A DNA stretch of 64,000 nucleotides, from contig NZ_BMQJ01000024.1 of the NCBI RefSeq assembly GCF_014648055.1, positions 1 through 64,000 of the forward strand, read 5' to 3'. The position numbers were made by a program, and so were the translations under genes. The notes under the pieces are model-generated. The model made no database searches. It was given only the letters and a program-made list of their open reading frames with translations, and was not told where the DNA came from. Shown here one piece after another: positions 26,089 through 34,100 of this stretch; within the stretch, counting starts at the first letter, position 1; every line of letters begins with the position of its first letter. Source of the stretch: Streptosporangium pseudovulgare (GTDB lineage Bacteria; Actinomycetota; Actinomycetes; Streptosporangiales; Streptosporangiaceae).

Positions 26089-27024
26089 TCAGGCCGTCTC
26101 CCCCAGCAGGCGGTCCCAGTCGGACAGGAAGCGGTCCAGGCCGTAGCGGGCGAGGGCGGCGGCGCGGGCGGCCTCGCCCGTCCGCGCGGCCAGGGCGGGG
26201 TCGGCGGCGAACGCCTCCAGGGCGGCGACCAGGGTGGCGACGCGAGTGGAGATCACCCCGGCCCCGGCGGGAACGGCCTCGACGGCCTCGGTGCAGGCCG
26301 GCGCCACCACGGGCATGCCGAGCAGCATGGCCTCGATCAGCGACAGCCCCAGCGAGGTCCACCGGTAGGGGTGCAGGTAGACGCGACGCCGCGCGAGCTC
26401 GGCGTGCATCCGCCGCTGCGGCAGGTCCTCGAAGGTCCCGTACGGCAGGCCGGTGACCTTCATCCCGAAGAGGTCCAGCGGCACGGCGGCGGCGAAGCGC
26501 GGGAGCAGGTCGGTGCCGGCGACGCGGGTACGGCGGACCGGCTCGTTGACCACGACGCCGGCGCGGGGAAGCTCCCCGGTGTAGCGGTGCCCGGGATCCA
26601 CGACGCCGTGCTCGATGACCCGGGCGGGGGCCAGGCCGGAGTCCCAGAACAGCTCGTTGAAGTGCGTCACGTGCACCAGCGGGATGTCGGAGCGGCCGGC
26701 GAGCGGGTGGCGGGTGCGCGGGACGTCCCCGGCGGGGGTGTTGTGCTCGACGTAGACGGCCGCCAGGTCGCGTCCCGGGCGGCGGCCGAGCCAGTGCTCG
26801 GCGAGTTCGATCTCGTGGGGCCGCTGCAGGACGGCGATGTCGATCTCCTCGTCGCGGAGCCGGGCCCACGGCACCTCGCGGGCGTTCGGAGGCCAGGGGA
26901 AGGTGCGGGCCCGGCCGCGGCCGTCGGGGCCGCGGTCCGGGACGAGCGGCACCAGGTAGTCGTGGCCGCCCTGGACGAACGCGGTGGTCCACGATCCGTG
27001 CACGTGCCACAGCAGGATCTTCAC
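26089..27024 (-). CDS. Glycosyltransferase, GT-B fold
   Basis: 311 aa. The N-terminus KILLWHVHGSWTTAFVQGGH is the typical first strand and loop; VYVEHNTPAGDVPRTRHP and HVTHFNELFWDSG follow. The donor domain shows RVYLHPYRWTSLGLSLIEAM LLG, with the E-x7-E region reduced to a single clear Glu, and GMPVVAPACTEAVEAVP. Its ATG overlaps the stop of the HAD gene (ATGA), so it is translated with that gene. Context (GmhB-type phosphatase, GT2, radical SAM) points to a sugar-modified cell-surface glycan or natural product. Donor and acceptor are unknown. Confidence 0.75.
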   Translation of the reverse strand: MKILLWHVHGSWTTAFVQGGHDYLVPLVPDRGPDGRGRARTFPWPPNAREVPWARLRDEEIDIAVLQRPHEIELAEHWLGRRPGRDLAAVYVEHNTPAGDVPRTRHPLAGRSDIPLVHVTHFNELFWDSGLAPARVIEHGVVDPGHRYTGELPRAGVVVNEPVRRTRVAGTDLLPRFAAAVPLDLFGMKVTGLPYGTFEDLPQRRMHAELARRRVYLHPYRWTSLGLSLIEAMLLGMPVVAPACTEAVEAVPAGAGVISTRVATLVAALEAFAADPALAARTGEAARAAALARYGLDRFLSDWDRLLGETA

Positions 27025-28178
27025 GCCGGCTCCTCGGTGTCGGCCCGCGCGGTCGCGACGGGAACGATGGACGCGGGGGAGACAGGGGCGGTGGAGGTGG
27101 AGGCGGTGGAGGTGGAGGCGGTGGAGGTGGAGGCCGCGGACGCGGCCGGGCGGGCGGGAACGGCCGGGGCGCCGGGGGGCACGGGGAGGTCCGGGAACGC
27201 CGGGGCGGGGCGCAGCGCCAGGTCCACGGCGGCGGCGAGGTCGGCGGCGACCTCGGGCGCCGCCGCCACCTCCTCGGGCAGGGTGACCGGCGTCGGGACG
27301 AGGATGCCGCGCGCCCCGGCCGCGCGGGCGGCCTCCACGTCGCGTCCGATGTCGCCGACGACCACGCAGTCGCGGGCGTCGACGCCGAGGACGGCCGCCG
27401 CGTGCAGCACCAGCCCGGGGGCGGGTTTACGGCAGGCGCACCGGTCATCCTCGCCGTGGGGGCACACCGCCCAGACCGCGAACGGGCCGAGCAACTCCTC
27501 CACGCGCCGGTTGACGTCCTCCAGCGCGTCCGGGCCGACGAGGCCCCTGGCCACCCCCGACTGGTTGGTCACCACCCCGACCGGGATCCCGGCCCGGCGC
27601 AGCCGGTCAAGCGCGCGGCGGGCGCCCGGCACCGGCCGTACCCGGCCGGGGTCGGCGTTGTAGGGGACGTCCTCGATGAGGGTCCCGTCCCGGTCGAAGA
27701 GCACCGCGGCCGGGCGGCGGGCGGGCGGGGGTTCACCCGGGCGGACGGATGCCGTCTCCGGCCGCCCTGACGGCGAGACTCCCGGGCCGGGGGGCGGCGC
27801 TCCCGGACCGGGGGGCGGCGCTTCCGGGTCGGGGGACGGCACTTCCGGGTCGAGGGGTGGCGCCTCCGGGCGGGCGGACGGCGGCGCTCCCGGACCGGGG
27901 GACGATGCTTCCGGGCCGGGGGACGGCACTTCCGGGCGGGTGGGCAAGGGCACCTCCGAGCGGACGGACGGCGGCGGATCTCCGCCCGGGGTCCGCCTGC
28001 CGGTGAACGGCGCCTTCAAGCGGACGGGCGGCACCTCCGGACGGGGTGGGCGACGTCGTCTCGGCGCGGGCGGGCGGCGCGTTCCCGGCGCCGCGGGCTC
28101 CCCGGGGGGCCGCCCGGGATGATCTGCGTTTTCCCTGCCCCGGGGCTCACCAAACGGCTGCTTACCAGGACGAGACAC
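27021..28178 (-). CDS. HAD-IIIA phosphatase (GmhB-like) with a long Pro-rich N-terminal extension
   Basis: 385 aa from the GTG at 28178. The first 160 residues are low complexity (PSPGPEASSPGPGAPP-type repeats). The HAD core starts at AAVLFDRDGTLIEDVPYNAD (nucleophile Asp and acid Asp), then GVVTNQSGVARG, the zinc ligands WAVCPHGEDDRCACRKPAPG (C-x-H...C-x-C) and VVVGDIGRDVEAARAAG. Those four zinc ligands are specific to D-glycero-D-manno-heptose-1,7-bisphosphate 7-phosphatases and close relatives. A Thr/Ser/Ala tail (STASTSTASTST) ends the protein. The extension is in frame without a better start, so it may be a real disordered region, but the N-terminus is uncertain. Confidence 0.75.
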   Translation of the reverse strand: MSRPGKQPFGEPRGRENADHPGRPPGEPAAPGTRRPPAPRRRRPPRPEVPPVRLKAPFTGRRTPGGDPPPSVRSEVPLPTRPEVPSPGPEASSPGPGAPPSARPEAPPLDPEVPSPDPEAPPPGPGAPPPGPGVSPSGRPETASVRPGEPPPARRPAAVLFDRDGTLIEDVPYNADPGRVRPVPGARRALDRLRRAGIPVGVVTNQSGVARGLVGPDALEDVNRRVEELLGPFAVWAVCPHGEDDRCACRKPAPGLVLHAAAVLGVDARDCVVVGDIGRDVEAARAAGARGILVPTPVTLPEEVAAAPEVAADLAAAVDLALRPAPAFPDLPVPPGAPAVPARPAASAASTSTASTSTASTSTAPVSPASIVPVATARADTEEPA

Positions 28179-28272
28179 GGCTTGCGCTTCGTCTACCTTC
28201 TCTTCCCGGAAATCCGAGGTTTGGGAGGCGCTTCTCTCGGTAGTCGTGCGCGTACCTCAAAAAGGGGGCGGA

Positions 28273-28434
28273 ATGCGATTTCTCGTGGTAAATCCGATCT
28301 CTCATGACCCTGCCGCCACACGGGCCACCGGCGGACGCGCGGCCCTGAAGGCCCCGACGGCTGCGAAGGCTGGGACGACCGCAACGGCCGGGCAGCCGTG
28401 TCCGGCCCGCCGAGCGGAGGTGCTCACCTCATGA
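28273..28434 (+). CDS. Small open frame overlapping the GT2 start
   Basis: 53 codons from an ATG preceded by AGGGGGCGGA, one of the best ribosome sites in this area. It begins MRFLVVNPISHDPAATR and becomes Ala/Thr-rich. Its TGA overlaps the ATG of the GT2 gene (ATGA), so translation could be passed on. It may be a leader peptide or a remnant of a glycosyltransferase N-terminus; no family was recognised. Confidence 0.35.
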   Translation: MRFLVVNPISHDPAATRATGGRAALKAPTAAKAGTTATAGQPCPARRAEVLTS

Positions 28435-29510
28435 TCACCGTGGTGGTCCCGACCGTGGGCCGGCCCAGCCTGGCCGCTACGCTGGCCGCGCTCGACCCGG
28501 GTCCGGACGTCATCGTCGTCGACGACCGGCCCGAGCACGTGCCCGACCCCCGTACCGACCTGGCCGACGCCGTGATGTGCGAGCTGCCGGGCCTGGCCGA
28601 GGCGCGCTCGCCCGGCCGCGACGGCGAGGCGGGGCAGCCGATCCGGGTGGTGCGTTCGGGCGGGCGGGGGCGGGCCGCCGCCCGCAACGCCGGCTGGCGG
28701 GCCGCGGACACCCCGTGGGTGGTGTTCCTCGACGACGACGTGATTCCCGCCCCCGGCTGGGTGCGGGCGCTCCGCGCCGACCTGGCGGACCTCCCCGCCG
28801 ACGTGGCCGGCAGCCGGGGCCGCGCCGAGGCGCCGTCCGATGCCGGGCCCGAGGCCGGACGGCCGGGCGGCGTAAGGCGTGACACCATCGGGCGGCCGGC
28901 CGGTGGTGGGCGCGACGCCGGGCGGGCGGTCGCCGGCTGGACCACCGCCGACATGGCCTACCGGCGGGAGGTGCTGGAGCGGACCGGCGGGTTCGACGAG
29001 CGCTTCTCCGGCGCCTTCCGGCAGGACGCCGATCTCGCGCTGCGGGTGACGGCGGCCGGTCACCGCCTGGTCAGGGGCGAGCGCGTCGCCCGGCACCCGT
29101 CCCGGCACGGCGGTCCGTGGGCGGACGTGCGCAGCCAGCGCGGCAACGCCGACGACGCGCTGATGCGCCGCCTGCACGGCCCGGCCTGGCGGACGGCCGT
29201 CGGCGGCGGGCCGGGAGGGCTGCGCCGCCACGCGCTGACGACGGGGCTGGGAGCGCTGGGCCTGCTGGCCGGCGGCCTGGCGGGCGGTGTCGCCGCACGC
29301 GGCGGGCCGCGCGCCGCCGGGGCTCTGCGCGGCGCCGCGGCGCTGGCCGGAGCGGGCTGGCTGGCGCTGACCGCGGAGTCCGCCTGGGCCCACATCGCCC
29401 CGGGGCCGCGTACCCGGCAGGACATACGGCAGACGCTGCTCACCAGCATGCTCATCCCGCCCGCCGCCTGCGCGCACCGGCTGCTGGGCGAGTGGCGGGC
29501 CCGCCGGTGA
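28431..29510 (+). CDS. Family 2 glycosyltransferase with C-terminal membrane segments
   Basis: 359 aa. GT-A fold: ITVVVPTVGRPSLAATLAAL, the nucleotide-binding RVVRSGGRGRAAARNAGWRA, the metal-binding VVFLDDDVIPAPGW (DxD), the acceptor region GWTTADMAYRREVLERTGGF and DERFSGAFRQDADLALR (the ED-like base). From about residue 265 two hydrophobic helices (LGALGLLAGGLAGGVAA, ALRGAAALAGAGWLALTA) anchor it in the membrane. The ATG at 28431 follows CGGAGGTG. It heads the plus-strand half of the glycan cluster. Confidence 0.85.
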   Translation: MITVVVPTVGRPSLAATLAALDPGPDVIVVDDRPEHVPDPRTDLADAVMCELPGLAEARSPGRDGEAGQPIRVVRSGGRGRAAARNAGWRAADTPWVVFLDDDVIPAPGWVRALRADLADLPADVAGSRGRAEAPSDAGPEAGRPGGVRRDTIGRPAGGGRDAGRAVAGWTTADMAYRREVLERTGGFDERFSGAFRQDADLALRVTAAGHRLVRGERVARHPSRHGGPWADVRSQRGNADDALMRRLHGPAWRTAVGGGPGGLRRHALTTGLGALGLLAGGLAGGVAARGGPRAAGALRGAAALAGAGWLALTAESAWAHIAPGPRTRQDIRQTLLTSMLIPPAACAHRLLGEWRARR

Positions 29511-29593
29511 CGGCCGCCGCGGCGGGGCCGGACCCGGCGCCCGGCTCCGCCGCCTGACCCGCCTCCGCCGCCGGCCGGGTCCCCGCCGTCGGC

Positions 29594-29696
29594 GGCCGGG
29601 GCGGGGCCCGACCTGCGCCGTCCGACCCGCTTCCGCCGGCCGGGGCGGGGCCCGACCTGCGCCGTCCGACCCGCTTCCGCCGGCCGGGGCACCGCC
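29594..29696. repeat. 44-bp tandem repeat, two full copies and a partial
   Basis: Units 29594-29637 and 29638-29681 are identical (starting GGCCGGGGCGGGGCCCGACC), followed by a third start, GGCCGGGGCACC. They fill the 282-bp gap between the GT2 and radical SAM genes; no other feature was seen in the gap. Confidence 0.9.
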
Positions 29697-29792
29697 GACG
29701 AGTTCGGGGCGGGATCCGGCCCGCACCGCCCGGCCGGCTTACGCCCATCTGACCTGCGTGTTTGCCCGCCGTACTGGTGGGTAACCATCTGC

Positions 29793-30812
29793 ATGATGGT
29801 CCTCAGCAGGGGCGCGGCCGAGGTGCCGCCCATGCCGTCACACCTCCAGCTGGAGGTGACCTCGGCGTGCAACCTCCGCTGCCGGATGTGCCTGGTCCGC
29901 TACCGCCCTCCGGTCAACAAGATCGAGGGGGCGATGTCCCCGGAGCTGTTCCGCCGGATCCTCGACGCGGTGCCGGGACTGCGCCGGCTCACCCTGCAGG
30001 GTCTCGGCGAGCCGCTGCTCCACCCTCATCTGATCCAGATGCTGACCGAGGCGAAGCGGCGCGGCATCGAGACCGGCTTCAACACCAACGCCACGCTGCT
30101 CACCGCCCGCCGCTCGGCGGAGCTGGTCGGACTCGGCGTGGACTGGGTGCACGTCTCACTGGACGGGGCCACCGCGGGCACCTACGAGGCGATCCGGGAG
30201 GGCGGCCGGTTCGACGCGGTGGCGGCCAACCTCCGGGGCCTGTGGCAGGCCAAGCGGGCGGCGGGCGCGCGGCTGCCGTGGACGCGTGTCGTGTTCGTCG
30301 CGATGCGCCGCAACCTCGGCGAGCTGCCCGGCGTGGTGCGGCTGCTCGCCGGATGGGGCGTGGACGAGCTGCGCGTGCAGAACCTGGCGCACACGTTCGA
30401 GGACGCCGACGGCGGCTACGCGGAGATCCGCGCGTTCACCGAGGCCGAGTCGCTGTGGAACGGCGAGGACCGGTCCCGTGCGGCCGAGGTGTTCGCCGAG
30501 ACGGAGACGGTGGCCGCGGAGCACGGCGTCCGCGTCCGGCTGCCCGGGCTGGACGAGCGCCCGGCGCGGCGGCGGCCGGGCGAGCCGGGCTGCTCCTGGC
30601 CGTGGGAGGCGGCGTACGTCACCAGCGAGGGGGTGGTCCAGCCGTGCTGCATGGTCATGGGCGACGACCGGATCACCCTGGGGGACCTGCGCAGCCAGTC
30701 CCTGGAGGAGATCTGGGCGGGTGGGCCCTACCGGGAGTTCCGCCGCCGGCTGATGGGCGACGACCCGCCCGAGGTCTGCCGCGGCTGCGCGCTCTACCGC
30801 GGCACCTTCTGA
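29793..30812 (+). CDS. Radical SAM protein with C-terminal SPASM-like cluster
   Basis: About 339 aa. CNLRCRMC gives the CxxxCxxC 4Fe-4S motif near residue 31, with TLQGLGEPLLHP (GGE-like SAM motif) and VSLDGATAGTYEAIR typical of the SPASM/twitch group. C-terminal Cys (GCSWPW, QPCCMVMGDD, VCRGCALYRG) form a second cluster. The start is 29793 or 29796; an ATG at 29832 is also possible. Such enzymes modify peptides, sugars or cyclitols. Location beside GT2, GT-B and GmhB-like genes suggests sugar or glycolipid modification; the substrate is not evident. Confidence 0.85.
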   Translation: MMVLSRGAAEVPPMPSHLQLEVTSACNLRCRMCLVRYRPPVNKIEGAMSPELFRRILDAVPGLRRLTLQGLGEPLLHPHLIQMLTEAKRRGIETGFNTNATLLTARRSAELVGLGVDWVHVSLDGATAGTYEAIREGGRFDAVAANLRGLWQAKRAAGARLPWTRVVFVAMRRNLGELPGVVRLLAGWGVDELRVQNLAHTFEDADGGYAEIRAFTEAESLWNGEDRSRAAEVFAETETVAAEHGVRVRLPGLDERPARRRPGEPGCSWPWEAAYVTSEGVVQPCCMVMGDDRITLGDLRSQSLEEIWAGGPYREFRRRLMGDDPPEVCRGCALYRGTF

Positions 30813-30822
30813 AGGCGCGCCG

Positions 30823-31161
30823 TCAGAGCCGACCGTCGCCGTCCGGGCCGGAGCCGTCCAGGCCGGAGCCGAGGCCGTGCACGGTGGTGACGTCGACGAG
30901 CCCGGAGATGAACAGGACCGGGGCGAGCAGGGGGTTGGCGACCAGTTCGATGTGCGGGGCGTGGTCGAACAGGACGGTCAGCCCGGCGCTGTCGAGGTAG
31001 TCCACCGCGGCGAGGTCGACGACGAGGTGGCCGTCGTCGGCGGCCCGGGTCAGGGCCGCGTCGAAGGTGCCGGCGTTGCTCATGTCGATCTCACCGGTGA
31101 CGGTGAGGACCTGGGTACCGTCGGGGCGCCGCGAGGCGGCCATCGTCAAGGGGGTGGTCAT
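30823..31161 (-). CDS. STAS-domain anti-sigma factor antagonist
   Basis: 112 aa. QVLTVTGEIDMSNAGTFDAA and VDLAAVDYLDSAGLTVLFDH; the Ser of LDSAGL is the expected phosphorylation site. The C-terminus has a Gly/Asp-rich tail beyond the domain. The ATG overlaps the stop of the large hybrid kinase (ATGA), so the two are translated together; the HATPase and phosphatase modules of that protein are its obvious partners. Confidence 0.88.
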   Translation of the reverse strand: MTTPLTMAASRRPDGTQVLTVTGEIDMSNAGTFDAALTRAADDGHLVVDLAAVDYLDSAGLTVLFDHAPHIELVANPLLAPVLFISGLVDVTTVHGLGSGLDGSGPDGDGRL

Positions 31162-34100
31162 CGGGTGATCCTCGTGTGCATGTCGACGGTGGTGCCTGCG
31201 GCTCCGGGTTCGATGGTGACATGATGCATCAGGGCGCGCATGAGGGCGACGCCCCGGCCGCGGTGGGTGTTGGCCTCCGGCCGGGGGGTCTTCCACCGCC
31301 CGCTGTCGGCCACGGTCAGGTGCAGGTCGACGCCGGTGGCGACCGCCCGCAGCCGGATCATGTCGCCCGGACTGTGGCGATGGCCGTGCTCGATGGCGTT
31401 GGCGCAGGCCTCACCGGCCGCGACCAGGACGTTCTGGATCATCGAGGAGCTGATCTCGCAGCGGTTCAGCCAGTCGCGCAGCGCCGTGCGCACCGGGGCG
31501 AGCTGGCCGGACTCGGCGGGGAAGGCCACCTCCAGCGGCGCGGGCTGGCGGTACAGCAGGAGGGCGACGTCGTCGCTGTACCCGCTGTCCGGCTCCATGC
31601 GGGTCATGACCTCGGTGGCGAGGTCCTCTATGGGGGTGGAGCGGCCGTCCTGGACGGCGGCGCCGGCCTGGTCGATGCCGTCCGTGAGCGGGCGGCTGCG
31701 GCGCTCGACCAGGCCGTCGGTGTACAGCAGCAGGGTGGAGCGGGCCGGCATCGTGCAGGCCGCCTCGGGGCGCGCCCGGCCGGGGCGGGCGGCCAGCGGG
31801 GTGGAGCGGCCGTCCCGCAGCAGCCGGGTGGCGCCGTCGGGAAGGACCAGGATGCCCGGTGGATGCCCGGCGCTGGAGTAGGCGAGGTCGCCGGTGGCGG
31901 TGTCCAGGACGCCGCAGAAGACGGTGGTGTACCGGGCGCCGGGGACCTGCGCGGCGAACCGGTCGAGGGCGGTGAGCACCTGGGAGGGGCCCGCCTCCTG
32001 CAGCAGCAGGGCGCGGCAGGCGCTGCGCAGCTGCCCCATGACGGCCGCGGCCTCAAGGCCCCGGCCCACGCAGTCTCCGACCACGATGCCGATGCGCTCG
32101 TCGGGCAGCGGCACGATGTCGTACCAGTCGCCGCCGACCTCCAGGGGCCGGCCGGCCGGTTCGTAGCGTACGGCGAAGCCGTCGGGCAGCCGGGACGGGC
32201 CGAGGATGGCCCGCTGCAGCGCCACCGCGGTCTCGCGCTGCCGGTCGAGCTGGTGGGCCCGGTGCAGGCCCTGACCGAGGTGGCCGGCCAGCAGCGCCAG
32301 CAGGGTCTGGTCCTCGGCGGTGAAGGGCCGGTTCTGGTCGAGGTCGATCCAGACGGCGAGCAGCCCGGCGGGATGCTCCAGGGTGACGCCCGCGCCGCCG
32401 GCCTCGCTCGCGGACGGGCGCAGCGGCGGCTGCTCGCGCAGGGCGCCGAGCGAGGCGCGCAGCTCCGGCGGCAGGGTCCGCCAGTCGGCTCCGGCGGCGG
32501 TGGAGGTCAGGGCGGGCCCGTCGTCGCCGCTCCAGAGGGCGGCCAGCACCTGGCGGGCGTGCCAGACCTCCCGAAGCTCCTCCAGCGCCCCGCTCAGGGC
32601 GTCGGTCATGCTGCCGGCCTGCGACAGGCGGACGCTGAGGGCCGCCAGCGCGCTCTCGCGCTGCACGGCGTAGTGCTCGGCGGTGACGTCGCGGAGGGTG
32701 CCGACGACCCGGCGGCGGCCGGTGTCGGGATCGAGGACGTCGTTGAAGGTGACCGCCACCCACACCCGGTGCCCGTCGCGGTGGGCGAGGGGTATCACGC
32801 CCCTGCCCTTCCCGACGTCCAGGAGCCTGGAGAAGACGTCGCCGACCAGCCGGTGCCCTTCGGGGTCGTCGGCCTCGTCGGGCCACCACGGGTGGATCGG
32901 CCGGTACGGCAGGCCGTCGGCGTCGTAGCCGAGGATGTCGGTGAACGCCGAGTTGATCTCGATGACGGCGCCGTCCTCGTCGCAGACGAAGAACGCCTCC
33001 TGCAGGGAGTCGATCAGCGCGTTGCGCCACCGGGTGTGGTGGCCGCGCAGCCGCGCCAGCTCCACGTTGGCCCGCACCCGGGCCAGCAGTTCGGCCGCGG
33101 AGAAGGGCTTGACGAGGTAGTCGTCGGCGCCGGCCTCCAGGCCCTCGATGGACGCCTCCTGCCCGGCGCGGGCCGACAGCAGCAGCACCGGCACGCCGGC
33201 GGTGCGCGGGTCGGCGCGCAGCGCGGCGACCAGTTGCAGGCCGTCCAGCCGCGGCATCATCACGTCGCTGACCACCAGGTCAGGCGGGTCGGCGCGGACG
33301 GCATCCAGGGCGTCCCGGCCGTCGGTGACGACCGTGACGCGGTAGGCCGGGCGCAGCAGCCGGGTGAGGTACTCGCGCATGTCGGCGTTGTCGTCGGCGA
33401 TCAGTACCCGGGCCCGCCCGGCCTCGCCGTCCTCCGGCGTGGGAAGGCCCTCGGGGGCCCGCCCGGCGGCGCCGTCCCGCCCGGCCCCGGTGATCTCCCC
33501 GGTCTCCCCCGGTTCCCCGGCGCTCCCGGTGTCCCGGGCGGGCGCGTCGCCGGGCAGCCAGCGCAGGGCCTCCTCGACGAACGGGTCGGCGGTGACGGAG
33601 ACCGCCTCCGCCGCGCCGGCCGGGACGATGTTCCCGGGGGGCAGGTGCGCGGCGCCGAAGGGCAGGCGGACGGTGAACGTGGTGCCCTCGCCCTCGGTGC
33701 TCTCGGCGGTGATGGCGCCGCCGTGCAGCCCGACGAGCTCCCGCACCAGGGCCAGGCCGATGCCGCTGCCCTCGTTGGAGCGTGACCGGGCGCTCTCGAC
33801 GCGGTGGAAGCGCTCGAACAGCCGCGGCAGTTCCTCCTCGGAGATCCCGACGCCGGTGTCGGCGACCGTGAGGACGGCGTGCTCGCCGTCGCCGCGCAGC
33901 GCGACCCGGATCGAGCCGTCGAAGGTGAACTTCAGCGCGTTGCTGAGGAGGTTCAGCACCACCTTCTCCCACATGCCCCGGTCGATGTGGACCGGCTCGG
34001 GGAGGGGCGGGCAGTCCACGTCGAAGGCCAGCCCGGCCTTGTCGATCGCGGAGCGGAAGACGCTGGCCAGCTCGGCGGTGACGACGGAGAGGTCCACCGG

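Noticed and set aside
31176..33785. 869-codon frame antisense to the hybrid kinase
   Set aside because: Covers receiver, PAS and phosphatase modules that are unmistakable on the other strand.
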